From Lachnospiraceae bacterium (GTDB lineage Bacteria > Bacillota > Clostridia > Lachnospirales > Lachnospiraceae), in assembly GCA_021771695.1 (NCBI GenBank), contig JAETON010000018.1, positions 1 through 49,247 of the forward strand: a stretch of 49,247 nucleotides of DNA. Reading direction: 5' to 3'. Of this stretch, positions 23,804 through 34,009 are shown one piece after another (within the stretch, counting starts at the first letter, position 1; every line of letters begins with the position of its first letter). The notes beneath the pieces are model-generated. The model was not told where the DNA came from. It ran no database searches and saw nothing but the letters and a program-made list of their open reading frames with translations. A program made the position numbers and the translations under genes.

Positions 23804-24551
23804 CCACCCTTTCTGCCCACAAATTCGCGACTACAAGAAGTATCAAAGCTATCGTTGAAATCATAGTTCCAAAGATAGTATCATAAAGCACCGTAAAGTA
23901 TCCCGGATTCGCCATCCGTACATACAACACAATAAAATACGGCATAACCGACATGATATTTTTCTCCATTTGTTTGGCTGCTGTCATGGTTTGTATTTCT
24001 TCTTTTAACTGCATAGACTGACTGAGGTGTTCTACCGTTTTTCCTATAATCTCAATTAAATTTCCACCATTTTTCCTAACAATGACTGTAATTTCTGCGA
24101 ACTGCTTCATTTCCTCTAAATCGACCTTTTCTGCCATTTGAAGAAGCAGCTTTTCCACAGGTTCATTAATTTTTAGAGAAATTATCAACAATTCCAATTC
24201 CTTTTGCAGCGCTCCCTCCTTTCCTCCATGATATAATTTCAGATCATCCTTTGCTGTTTGCAGTGCATTTTCCAAAGAATATCCAACAGAAAGACTATTG
24301 CTGATGGAAAGCATCATTTCGCGAAATTCTTTTTGTAATATCTGATTTTGTTTCCGCCTTTCTTTCTTCCGCTGCCATTTCATCCACGGAAACAGCAGAG
24401 GAAGCATAAAAAACAGAAACCAAATACGGTCATAAAACAGCCAGCAGATAAATACTCCGAATAGGACGCCCCGTACCAAATGACTTTTCTCATTTTTCCA
24501 GCATTGTATTTCCTTTCTGCATCCGCTCCATAAGCCTTTGATAGTTCTCAT
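23787..24551 (-). CDS. TadB-like platform protein (type II secretion F domain)
   Basis: A 254-residue membrane platform protein of the Tad system. Two N-terminal helices (LVRGVLFGVFICWLFY, IWFLFFMLPLLFP) precede the cytoplasmic F domain (REMMLSISNSLSVGYSLENAL ... FAEITVIVRKNGGNLIEI), and two helices close the protein. The start at 24551 has AAGGAGT nine bases upstream within the ATPase gene, giving a 62-base overlap. It works with the TadC-like protein as the inner-membrane base for pilus assembly. Confidence 0.88.
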   Translation of the reverse strand: MRTIKGLWSGCRKEIQCWKNEKSHLVRGVLFGVFICWLFYDRIWFLFFMLPLLFPWMKWQRKKERRKQNQILQKEFREMMLSISNSLSVGYSLENALQTAKDDLKLYHGGKEGALQKELELLIISLKINEPVEKLLLQMAEKVDLEEMKQFAEITVIVRKNGGNLIEIIGKTVEHLSQSMQLKEEIQTMTAAKQMEKNIMSVMPYFIVLYVRMANPGYFTVLYDTIFGTMISTIALILLVVANLWAERVVAIEI

Positions 24552-25722
24552 ATTGTCCGTACTCCTTTAATTTTTTTTGGTTTTTCAATTCTCCTTTCAT
24601 TTCAAAAATTCCATTTTCATCCATTAAAAATAACGGTACTGCTTTCACCTCCCCCTGCTCCATTCCGCAAATTTCGACAATCTCCATTAAACGCCGCCGT
24701 CCATCGGAAAGCCGTCCTAGATGTACGATTACATCAATCGCCGAAGCCATTTGTCCACGGATTGCACTGACCGGCATATCAATTCCCATTAAAACCATAG
24801 TTTCAATACGCTTCAGCATATCCACTGCATGATTGCCATGTCCTGTAGAAATACTGCCGTCATGCCCTGTATTCATAGCATTCAGCATGGACAAGGCTTC
24901 TTCTCCACGGACTTCTCCTACAATAATTCGGTCTGGTCTTGAACGAAGTGCTGCACGGATTAGTTCTTTCATATCCACTCTATTTTCCCCTGCTGCATTT
25001 GCATTCCGCATTTCCAAACGAACCAAATTGGCAATGCCATTTAAACGCAGTTCTGCAGAATCTTCAATCGTGATAATCCGTTCATCCTTTGGAATACAAT
25101 TGGATAAACCATTTAAAAGCGTCGTTTTCCCGCTTCCTGTCCCTCCTGAAATGAAAATGTTATATTTCGCCCGCACAAGAATCTTTAAATATTCTCCTAT
25201 TTCACTGGAAAATGCCTGTTTCTCCTGCAGCCATTCCATGGTCATCGGTTCCCTTGCAAACTTCCGGATAGTCATAACTGCACCATCCAGTGATACTGGC
25301 GGAAGAATAATATTTACTCTGGAACCATCCTCCAAACGGGCATCAACAATCGGCTGCATTTCATTTACCATACGATTGGCACCTGCCGCTACCTGCTGAA
25401 TGACCTGATACAGTTTTTCCTCGCTGAAAAACCTTCCCGGATACTCATATAATTTCCCCTGTCTCTCAATAAAAATATGTTCACAGCCGTTAATCATAAT
25501 TTCCGTTATAGAATCATCTTCCAAAAGATCCTGCAAAATATCCAATTTCCGCAAAGCATAAAATACGTCTTTATTTAATTTCACTTTATCGGAAAGCATC
25601 ATCGGATTTTGCTTCGATACTTTCATAATCTCTTCATAGATAATATCCTTTAATCTTTCATCCGTGATATCCCGGCTGAAATCCAGTCTCTCCATGACAC
25701 TCTCTTTGATTCGCTCTTTCAT
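24490..25722 (-). CDS. tadA: TadA/CpaF family secretion ATPase
   Basis: A 410-residue hexameric ATPase that powers pilus assembly. The N-terminal domain ends near residue 170. The core has Walker A GGTGSGKTT (about 193-201), the Asp/Glu box ITIEDSAELRL, a Walker B-like RIIVGEVRGEEAL, and a His box STGHGNHAVD. These are the hallmarks of CpaF proteins. Its ATG overlaps the stop of the TadZ-like gene (TTATGA), so translation is coupled. Confidence 0.95.
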   Translation of the reverse strand: MKERIKESVMERLDFSRDITDERLKDIIYEEIMKVSKQNPMMLSDKVKLNKDVFYALRKLDILQDLLEDDSITEIMINGCEHIFIERQGKLYEYPGRFFSEEKLYQVIQQVAAGANRMVNEMQPIVDARLEDGSRVNIILPPVSLDGAVMTIRKFAREPMTMEWLQEKQAFSSEIGEYLKILVRAKYNIFISGGTGSGKTTLLNGLSNCIPKDERIITIEDSAELRLNGIANLVRLEMRNANAAGENRVDMKELIRAALRSRPDRIIVGEVRGEEALSMLNAMNTGHDGSISTGHGNHAVDMLKRIETMVLMGIDMPVSAIRGQMASAIDVIVHLGRLSDGRRRLMEIVEICGMEQGEVKAVPLFLMDENGIFEMKGELKNQKKLKEYGQYENYQRLMERMQKGNTMLEK

Positions 25723-26549
25723 AACCGCTTTACCACTTCCTTTGCTGAATCATTCCTTCCAAGGAAAATCTCTTCCACGTTATGCTTTTTCCAAACCCCG
25801 TATCTCTTCATCTGTTCTGTAAAATGCATATATTGCTCAGAACAAGCTTCTGTCTCCGCCAATGGAATATAGACTTGATCCGGCAGTTCAAAAAAAGAAA
25901 GTCCCGGAATACATGCCGTTTCCATATCTAAAACAAGAGATATATTCTGATTTTTTAAACGTTTGAAAAAGTAATGATAATCCTCCAGAGACGGCTCTAA
26001 ATAGTCCAAATAACAGTTTGCACCCGGATACCCGCCTGCCCCTTCTAAAGATTCTTGATGGGAAAGAAAAAATTCTACAGAGTCCTCCTTCCGCTCTTTA
26101 ATGTGAAACAGCAGTTCATCTGCAGACTCTGAATCTGCCAAAAATCGATGATATGCACGCATCCCAACATATACCGCATCCCGCTGCCTTGCCAGTTCTA
26201 AAGAAATATCTGTTACAATACTTCTCCCAAACGGTGAATAAACACCAAAAACTTTCTGATGTTCTTCTCCTGCTGCTTGAAGACATCCATAGATATTTTT
26301 TGCAATTTCTAATCCACTTTGTGCATGTCCCCTTTCAATCCTGCAGGTAGGAACAGATCCTCCATAGACAGTTTCCTCTGCCAATATAAGACATTGAAAA
26401 CATCCTTCTTTCTCTCTTTGAAAAAATTTATCTTCGTCAGATGTAAACCATACTGTCATTGGATACTCTTTCTGATGATTTAAATACTCCATCAGACGTT
26501 TCCCATACCTGCGGTCTTTGTGATAAATTCCCGCATAAATTTTTTTCAT
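25719..26549 (-). CDS. TadZ/CpaE-like protein with a degenerate ATP-binding loop
   Basis: A 276-residue protein in the TadZ/CpaE position, directly upstream of tadA. Start MKKIYAG at 26549 follows AAGAAGGTG. The first 100 residues look receiver-like. Where ParA/MinD-type relatives have KGGxGKT, this protein has VYSPFGRS (about 103-110): the loop Lys is gone. Later strands (ISLVLDMETACIPGLSF and VYIPLAETEACS) fit a MinD-like fold. In other species TadZ places the pilus at the pole. Assignment rests mainly on gene order and overall shape. Confidence 0.68.
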   Translation of the reverse strand: MKKIYAGIYHKDRRYGKRLMEYLNHQKEYPMTVWFTSDEDKFFQREKEGCFQCLILAEETVYGGSVPTCRIERGHAQSGLEIAKNIYGCLQAAGEEHQKVFGVYSPFGRSIVTDISLELARQRDAVYVGMRAYHRFLADSESADELLFHIKERKEDSVEFFLSHQESLEGAGGYPGANCYLDYLEPSLEDYHYFFKRLKNQNISLVLDMETACIPGLSFFELPDQVYIPLAETEACSEQYMHFTEQMKRYGVWKKHNVEEIFLGRNDSAKEVVKRL

Positions 26550-26572
26550 AAAACACCTTCTTTTGTACCTCG

Positions 26573-27064
26573 CTACATTACAAAAAGAGTTATATACGCT
26601 AAAAGAACTCCTATTGAAAAATGTATTTGATTTGATTCGGACTTCTGGTCCATTCTTTGATAAGGAATTACTCGTCTGGAATCCAGACATTTTGAAATGT
26701 AATTACAAAAATAAGAAATTCTTAGATGAAAGCTGCCATGCTTCCAAAGAAATATAACGGCATAAATGCCATTCCAAAAAAATGTTACAATAAGAAATGT
26801 AGTTACATAAGTACCAAGGGGTATCCCGCATACCATCAAAAGCTTAATATCTCCTCCGCCCAGACAGCCTAGATAGAACAATCCAATGCAAAAAAGAAAT
26901 GGAAGAAAAACTCCCGATGCCATATCTATGACATCCAGTCCTTTCCATAAGCACATTCCAATGGTCACAAATGCTCCAATGCCTGTCAGCCAATTAGGAA
27001 TCCGAAAATCCCGCCAGTCAAAAACAACTGCAGCTGACAAAAATATTAACATCCATATTACCAT
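26573..27064 (-). CDS. Type IV prepilin peptidase (TadV/CpaA, A24 family)
   Basis: About 163 residues, very hydrophobic. The two catalytic aspartates of A24 aspartic peptidases are visible: FDWRDFRIPNW near the N terminus and GGGDIKLL in the middle. It would cut the class III leaders of the Flp pilin and TadE-like proteins. I chose the ATG at 27064 (MVIWML). The ATG at 27100 touches a likely -10 box, so it would lie upstream of the transcript start. An AAAGGAGGG lies 13 bases upstream, which is a long spacing. It is the first gene of the Tad cluster. Confidence 0.83.
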   Translation of the reverse strand: MVIWMLIFLSAAVVFDWRDFRIPNWLTGIGAFVTIGMCLWKGLDVIDMASGVFLPFLFCIGLFYLGCLGGGDIKLLMVCGIPLGTYVTTFLIVTFFWNGIYAVIFLWKHGSFHLRISYFCNYISKCLDSRRVIPYQRMDQKSESNQIHFSIGVLLAYITLFVM

Positions 27065-27101
27065 ATCATTCGTTATCCCTCCTTTCTGTAGTTGTTCCAT
27101 T

Positions 27102-27130
27102 ATTTTACAATAATCCCAGTTATTTGTCTA
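27102..27130 (-). promoter_or_regulatory. Candidate sigma-A promoter of the Tad cluster
   Basis: Minus strand: TAGACA (-35, 27125-27130), 17-base spacer, TAAAAT (-10, 27102-27107). Transcription would begin near 27095. It is the only promoter-like pair I saw upstream of the prepilin peptidase, and the tight spacing downstream suggests it serves the whole cluster. Confidence 0.5.
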
Positions 27131-27171
27131 TAGTTTTTCTCATATTTATTAAAAAAATACACTATTCAATA

Positions 27172-27441
27172 TTATGTAATCAATATACCTGCTGTATACA
27201 ACACAATAATTCCAGGAAGTCCAAGTAATGCTCCGGTTCCTATGGACAAAAAATTTAAATCTACCGGTGCTTGAAATCCATTTTTGGCACAGAAAATATG
27301 AATTCCATAAACCAAGGCAGAACAAAATACTCCTCTGACAGCTAAAATTAACAGATATGCCGGCTTTTTATAAATTCCAAACATGACACACAAAGTACAC
27401 CCAATGGCCATAATATAAAATAAGATTTGATTTTGTTCCAT
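27172..27441 (-). CDS. BofA-like pro-sigma-K processing inhibitor family protein
   Basis: An 89-residue membrane protein with three hydrophobic stretches. The middle and end (GIYKKPAYLLILAVRGVFCSALVYGI, then SIGTGALLGLPGIIVLY) match the BofA family pattern of a KP motif and a C-terminal LG-PG segment. In Bacillus, BofA holds back the SpoIVFB protease that activates sigma-K during sporulation. In clostridia the same family occurs without a clear role. The start at 27441 follows GGAGGG, which is itself buried in a hairpin. Confidence 0.72.
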   Translation of the reverse strand: MEQNQILFYIMAIGCTLCVMFGIYKKPAYLLILAVRGVFCSALVYGIHIFCAKNGFQAPVDLNFLSIGTGALLGLPGIIVLYTAGILIT

Positions 27442-27485
27442 AAAAAATCCCTCCTTATGTAATCTTATGTTACACAAAGAGGGAT
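27442..27485 (-). terminator. Terminator/attenuator hairpin holding the ribosome binding site of the BofA-like gene
   Basis: Outer stem of seven pairs, 27447-27453 with 27479-27485 (ATCCCTC/GAGGGAT), and inner stem 27458-27462 with 27470-27474. On the minus strand the hairpin is followed by a run of T directly before the ATG at 27441. It starts about 12 bases after the DUF1002 stop codon. The GGAGGG ribosome binding site lies in the 3' arm, so folding would end transcription or block translation. Confidence 0.6.
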
Positions 27486-27496
27486 ATGCCTTCTTT

Positions 27497-28354
27497 CTAA
27501 AACAGATTAGAAAACCAATCAATAATTCCCTGGAACCATTGTGAAATCTTATCTAAAATTCCGTCAGCTCCGCCCAATTTATCATAAATTGCTTTTGCCT
27601 GTTCTTTTAACTGATCAACGTTCAAATCCAAATCTGAAATTTTATCCATTAAACTTTGTATTTTTTGGCGGTCTTCATCAGATAAATGAATCTCCAAATC
27701 TTTTGCAGAATCTTCGATTGCCTGTTTAATCTCCTCTGGTGATGTCAAATTTTCTTCTGCAACCTTTTGTTTTACATCTGCAATTAATTTCTCTGCATCT
27801 TCTGAACCAATATTTTCTGCAACTTCCCCCGTAGTAATCAATTCATCTGTTGCTGCATCCTTACTTTCTTCCGGGATTTCTTTCCCTGTCATCTCTTCAT
27901 AAGCTTTCATGACTCCTACTAATGCAGCTGTCCCGGAAATTTTAAAAGGTCCTGCAACCTTTACATCTGCATTTTTAATCCCTGCTGTTACCAATGCGTT
28001 CCGGTACATGCCGGAAGTACAATATGTAATATTTTCTGTAGACACATTCACTCCGCTTCCATCACCGGTCTGTTCTACTGTTACAGAGGACAATGCTCTA
28101 GAACCAATAACACTTTTTGATAAATATTCATCCAGATATTCATGTTCTTCCTGATTGGTTACTTTTATTACCTGATATTCGCTCACATCATCCACGCCCA
28201 ATAAATCCAATACTTTTTTACGCTCTGAAGAACTTAAATTTGCCCCCAATGCCAAATACTTTTCCTGTGTGCTGTCTGCCCTCACATTCATACACGGTAC
28301 TGCCATCATCAGACATAAACTAAATGCCAAAATTTTGCTTAAAATTCTCTTCAT
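27497..28354 (-). CDS. DUF1002 secreted protein (YpuA-like)
   Basis: A 285-residue exported protein with a signal peptide (KRILSKILAFSLCLMMAVPCMNVRA, cut likely after residue 26). The body matches DUF1002: LGANLSSSERKKVLDLLG, an SRALSSVTVE strand, ITYCTSGMYRNALVTAGI and a C-terminal helical region rich in Glu, Lys and Asp. The family is common in Bacilli and Clostridia near cell envelope genes; function is unknown. An AGGAGG site precedes the start. Confidence 0.85.
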   Translation of the reverse strand: MKRILSKILAFSLCLMMAVPCMNVRADSTQEKYLALGANLSSSERKKVLDLLGVDDVSEYQVIKVTNQEEHEYLDEYLSKSVIGSRALSSVTVEQTGDGSGVNVSTENITYCTSGMYRNALVTAGIKNADVKVAGPFKISGTAALVGVMKAYEEMTGKEIPEESKDAATDELITTGEVAENIGSEDAEKLIADVKQKVAEENLTSPEEIKQAIEDSAKDLEIHLSDEDRQKIQSLMDKISDLDLNVDQLKEQAKAIYDKLGGADGILDKISQWFQGIIDWFSNLF

Positions 28355-28408
28355 ATCTGTTTCCTCCTTCGACCTTTCCAGTGTACCATATTTTCCAACC
28401 CAAAAACG

Positions 28409-30976
28409 CTATAAATTGCTTATTTTTTTCTTACGGAAATGATAACAAAGATACAAAAATATCACAAATCCTACAATAGTAAGTATCGTCCCTTCTTTGA
28501 ACCCAGGCGGCGTATAATCAAGAACCACTTTATGACCGCCTCTGGATGCCTCCACTGCCAAAAATGCATCCCCAATTGCAAGGGTTCTTACCTTCTTTCC
28601 ATCTACAGTAACTTTCCAACCTTTATCATATGGAATAGAAAAAAATACAATTCCTTTTTTCTTCATGGAAATGCTGCCTTCCACATGAGAACTTTCTCCT
28701 TTTGTCAGATGAAAACTTTGTTCTTCCATTACACCATGAATATCTGCCATTATAGTTTGATCTAAATAAGCTGCTGTCACCCGGACAACTCCTGACATAA
28801 CATCATCCTGCTTTAACCGCATTTTTATTCGGATTTCATCACCCTTTTTTACAGTTCCCAAATATAAAATCTGTGCATTCAGACGTCCAGACATCATCTG
28901 ATCACCATTTCGCTCCACAATGGTATTTTCCACCTGACTTCCATCAAAATGGAAATACAATTCTCCTGTTTCCTGTACCTTCAAAGTAAATATCATATTA
29001 TCAGGACGTGACGAACTATTTTCAAAAACGTATTCGCCCCCGCCGTTATCCTGCGTAATTTTGCAATCATTTAACTCCGGCTTTGAGGTTTCTATTGTTT
29101 GAAACAATCCAGAAATCCCATAGGCTTTTTCTATCATATCATTTTGCACATAAAACGGATTCATACTTTCATAATCCCAATATTTAATCGAAGTATCCAT
29201 ACCATACCCTATGCTTGTTTTATATGGATTTTTATAAACTGTTACATTTCCAATGGTATCAATTGGCTGAAATGATGTAAGTCTTGTATCCTGCGGGCGG
29301 TAAATCTGATATTTCATAGAAAAAAGATGATTCGTAAACGGCGAAGCCCCCTCATATAAATATTCATTGACACCTGTATAAAATCCCAGCTGATCCATAA
29401 TATCTACCGTTTTCCCCTGTGCAGTAGATCCAAATAATGTCATCCCATTTAATGTATGCCAAATACTTTCATCTAACATTCTGCCACTGGCAAGTTCCAT
29501 TCTTGTGTCTAACTTTCCACCATAAACTTCTTTTACTTTTTCAATAACTTTTGTATCTTGAAAATATTCATCCACATCCACCGTTCCATTTTTTGAAACC
29601 CCAAGAGATGCCATTACCGTCATTTCTGCCGTCAGTCCAAAACTAATCATCACTGTAAATACCTTTTTACGAAAAATTTTTTTATCATATAAAATTACCA
29701 ATAGAATATATGCTGCCGCCATTCCTGCTGTACAGTAAATCGTTTTCATATCCGGCATTTCATTTGCTGTATACAATGTTGCCGCTATCAAAAGACATAA
29801 TATTCCCAAACTAATATACATTTTCCATGTCTGTTTCCTTCCAAACCGGGCAAGAAGACAGTATCCATCATACGCCATAACAAGCAGCAGAAAAATATAC
29901 AAATATGCAAATCGATTGGGAATTCCATATTGATTATGAAAACCATGCCATATATATCCCAGCACCGGCATATTAAAACTGAAAAATAAAAGTACAAGCA
30001 GCAGCAAACGGCGAATCCTTATGCTTCGCTTAATTTCTTTGGAAAACAAATAAACAACTGCCAAAAGCAGTGTTAAAATACCACAATATAAATTAATCTT
30101 ACCGTCATCTACAGACATCGTAAGCGGTGCCGTCCCTAAAAAATGCCTGGAAAATAAATCTCCAAAAGTCCCATACCATAATTCTTTCGGAAAATCTAAT
30201 TTGGCAGAAGACGTCTGCATAATCCCAAGGTATGCCGGTAAAAGCACAATGGCCGCCATTGCTCCAGAAAGCAGAGAATATCCTGCAAAACGAAAACCAT
30301 TTATGATAAATCCTTTGATACTCTTATGCTCATAGAAAAGATACCATAAAACCAAAAATAAACAGGTCATATATGACATATAGAAGTTGCACCATAAGGA
30401 TAAAAACAGTGCAAAACAATAAAGTCTTCCGTCTCTCTGGCGAATCAGCCTGTCCATTCCATATAAAATAATTGGAAGCAGAATCATAACTTCCAGCCAC
30501 ATAATGTTCCAACTGTAACCAATCATATAGCTGCTGAATCCATATGCCATTCCAAATGCAAGAATGGACATTTCATCTTTTCTCCGCTTTTTCCAGAAAT
30601 AAAAAGCTCCTGTAAAACAGCAAAGTGCAATCTTTACGATATATAAATGACTCAAAACCATATTCAGCATAGTTTTTGGAAACAAAATAATGATAAGATT
30701 CATCGGACTTGCCAAATAATACGCCCATAGTCCGAGAAAGTTATAGCCTAAACCGCCGTGAAATGAATAGAACAGACTATCCGCAGCCCGCAGTTTTTCA
30801 TGATAGTCCGCAAAAAAAGGCAGATATTGATGAAGTGCATCCACAATTAAGAATGATCCGCTTCCAAAAGGCTGAACTTTCATCACCACTGCCATAATTT
30901 CCAATAGAAAAAAGGGCAGTACGAATGCCCCGATCAGCCACTTATGTTTCCAAAGATTAGTTTTTAACTTATTCAT
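28409..30976 (-). CDS. YfhO family membrane protein (probable GT-C glycosyltransferase)
   Basis: An 855-residue membrane protein. The first half has about twelve hydrophobic helices, with an early loop SFLIVDALHQYLPFFADYHEKL that carries the family acidic residue, and FHGGLGYNFLGLWAYYLASP. The second half (about 470-825) is a large outside domain with a TTIxG-like strand pattern and a final helix (ILTIVGFVIFLYLCYHF). YfhO proteins are linked to glycosylation of lipoteichoic acid or other surface polymers. It follows a family 2 glycosyltransferase by 28 bases; such enzymes often make the lipid-linked sugar that a GT-C protein uses, so a shared pathway is likely. Confidence 0.85.
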   Translation of the reverse strand: MNKLKTNLWKHKWLIGAFVLPFFLLEIMAVVMKVQPFGSGSFLIVDALHQYLPFFADYHEKLRAADSLFYSFHGGLGYNFLGLWAYYLASPMNLIIILFPKTMLNMVLSHLYIVKIALCCFTGAFYFWKKRRKDEMSILAFGMAYGFSSYMIGYSWNIMWLEVMILLPIILYGMDRLIRQRDGRLYCFALFLSLWCNFYMSYMTCLFLVLWYLFYEHKSIKGFIINGFRFAGYSLLSGAMAAIVLLPAYLGIMQTSSAKLDFPKELWYGTFGDLFSRHFLGTAPLTMSVDDGKINLYCGILTLLLAVVYLFSKEIKRSIRIRRLLLLVLLFFSFNMPVLGYIWHGFHNQYGIPNRFAYLYIFLLLVMAYDGYCLLARFGRKQTWKMYISLGILCLLIAATLYTANEMPDMKTIYCTAGMAAAYILLVILYDKKIFRKKVFTVMISFGLTAEMTVMASLGVSKNGTVDVDEYFQDTKVIEKVKEVYGGKLDTRMELASGRMLDESIWHTLNGMTLFGSTAQGKTVDIMDQLGFYTGVNEYLYEGASPFTNHLFSMKYQIYRPQDTRLTSFQPIDTIGNVTVYKNPYKTSIGYGMDTSIKYWDYESMNPFYVQNDMIEKAYGISGLFQTIETSKPELNDCKITQDNGGGEYVFENSSSRPDNMIFTLKVQETGELYFHFDGSQVENTIVERNGDQMMSGRLNAQILYLGTVKKGDEIRIKMRLKQDDVMSGVVRVTAAYLDQTIMADIHGVMEEQSFHLTKGESSHVEGSISMKKKGIVFFSIPYDKGWKVTVDGKKVRTLAIGDAFLAVEASRGGHKVVLDYTPPGFKEGTILTIVGFVIFLYLCYHFRKKKISNL

Positions 30977-31004
30977 TATACTGTCACTCCCCTGTTATTT
31001 ATTT

Positions 31005-31715
31005 TTATTTCTTCCACTCCCTGACTCTCCGGTTAATTTCCATGATCATATGATAACGTTTCTTTATCATGGAAATCATCGAACTATGGGTTAATTCTGT
31101 GACATTTCCTCCATGTCTTCGATACAAAAGCAATGATTCTTCTAAAAAAACAACTTTTCCAAGCTGTTCTGCCAAAAGCCCTATCCATTGGTCATGAATC
31201 CAAACGTTTTTCGGAATCGGAAAAACTTTTGGAACAATCTTTCTCCGAATTGCCATACAGCATCCAATATAAGAATTCTTCTTCATATTTTTCCAAAATC
31301 CTGTCCCGCTGTTCCGCCATTGAAAAGTTGTCTCCCCCAAATACTTTAAACTCTCATCTACAATATCTGCATTATGAACAACCGCCATAACTTTAGGATC
31401 TTGAAAGGTCTTCTTTATACAAGATACTTTTTCATCCTTCCAAACATCATCCTGATCTGCAAGAAAAATAATTTCGCCTTTACACTGCAAAATTGCGTTT
31501 TGAAAATTTTTTACCACACCTTTTCCCGGTCCTTTGATCAGCCGGACTCTGGAATCCTCAGATGCAAGTTCTTCTAAAATCTCTCTGGAACCGTCACTGT
31601 CATCATCTATGGATATAACCAATTCATCTTCCGTTTCAAGGTTATCTAAAATCGAATATACTTGTTCCTTAATATATTTTTTTCCATTATAAAATGCCAT
31701 TGCTGCCGAGTTCAT
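31005..31715 (-). CDS. Family 2 glycosyltransferase
   Basis: A 236-residue GT-A enzyme. Start MNSAAMAFYNGKKYI at 31715 with a GGGGA-type site; the frame stays open six codons further. Motifs: N-terminal YNGKKYIKEQVYSIL, nucleotide-sugar Asp residues in ISIDDDSDGS, and FLADQDDVW, the DxD-like metal site of rhamnosyl- and glucosyltransferases of this group. A typical WIHDQWIGLLA segment follows. It has no membrane helix. It is probably co-transcribed with the YfhO gene. Confidence 0.88.
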   Translation of the reverse strand: MNSAAMAFYNGKKYIKEQVYSILDNLETEDELVISIDDDSDGSREILEELASEDSRVRLIKGPGKGVVKNFQNAILQCKGEIIFLADQDDVWKDEKVSCIKKTFQDPKVMAVVHNADIVDESLKYLGETTFQWRNSGTGFWKNMKKNSYIGCCMAIRRKIVPKVFPIPKNVWIHDQWIGLLAEQLGKVVFLEESLLLYRRHGGNVTELTHSSMISMIKKRYHMIMEINRRVREWKK

Positions 31716-31787
31716 TTTCGTCCCCTTTCTCATTTTAACTTTGCCATATTATCAATTTAAATTGATAAAGTAATTTGATTGAAACTA

Positions 31788-33261
<1,474 letters not shown>

Positions 33262-33294
33262 TCCGTACAGCTTAGATTTTATAAAATAAAAAAC

Positions 33295-33358
33295 AACCGC
33301 CAGAAACGGCTTCGAGCATATCAATATCATATGCCCTGTAGATTGCTTTCTGGCGGTT
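33295..33358. terminator. Shared terminator of gdhA and the V-ATPase operon
   Basis: A perfect 12-bp inverted repeat AACCGCCAGAAA (33295-33306) with TTTCTGGCGGTT (33347-33358), followed by T residues on the plus strand and A residues upstream. The 40-base loop holds a second small hairpin (GCATAT/ATATGC), giving a forked shape. It lies between two convergent genes. Confidence 0.75.
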
Positions 33359-33364
33359 TTATTT

Positions 33365-33997
33365 TTACTGTTTCAAATTATTCTTCTCGTTCCTTCTTTT
33401 GATAACTTTCAATCTTGTGAATTCTTCCCGCTCTTTTTCCTCTAAGGCGTTGGTAATGTTATAAACCAGTGCCGTATAAGCCGGTATGGTAATATTTTTC
33501 AAAGCGTTGGCACGTTTCTGCGTTTTCTTAATACTTGCCGCCAGACGGTAAGCCGCATTTTCCACCATAGACAGCTTCATCGTTAAATCTTTTACCTGAC
33601 GGAATGCTTCTCTCGCAATATCGATGGATTCATAGGTGTTCCCCAAGGCATAGGTCAGATTATTTTCATGGGCATCATACTTCACGTGCGGAATTTCTGT
33701 TCCCATGATACTCCTCGTTTGAATCCGAATAGATTCCTCGATAGGTACTGTATATGCAAGCTGTTCTACCATACTGATTCCATGCTCAATATTCGCCCGC
33801 TGAAGACATGCGTATGCTCTGGTAAATGTAGTGTCAATCTGTTCTTGAATGTCTTTGGCTTCATCAATTAAATCCATCAGCTCACGAATCAAAATATTTC
33901 GTTTTTTATCCATCAGCTCATACCCTTGATTGGCAAGAGCTAAAGAATTCTTTGCAAGGATTAAATTTCCTTTGGTGGGAAATTCTCTCGGATCCAT
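33365..33997 (-). CDS. ntpD: V-type ATPase subunit D (central stalk)
   Basis: A 210-residue central stalk protein. It is almost fully helical; the N-terminal REFPTKGNLILAKNSLALANQGYELMDKKRNIL is characteristic, as is the C-terminal helix with RANALKNITIPAYTALVYNITNALEEKEREEF. It turns inside the A3B3 ring. It is the last gene of the operon, 12 bases after subunit B. Confidence 0.95.
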   Translation of the reverse strand: MDPREFPTKGNLILAKNSLALANQGYELMDKKRNILIRELMDLIDEAKDIQEQIDTTFTRAYACLQRANIEHGISMVEQLAYTVPIEESIRIQTRSIMGTEIPHVKYDAHENNLTYALGNTYESIDIAREAFRQVKDLTMKLSMVENAAYRLAASIKKTQKRANALKNITIPAYTALVYNITNALEEKEREEFTRLKVIKRRNEKNNLKQ

Positions 33998-34009
33998 AAA
34001 ATCCCCCCT

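Noticed and set aside
27065-27100. Prepilin peptidase start at 27100
   Set aside because: That ATG directly follows a likely -10 box and has no ribosome binding site, so the transcript should start downstream of it.
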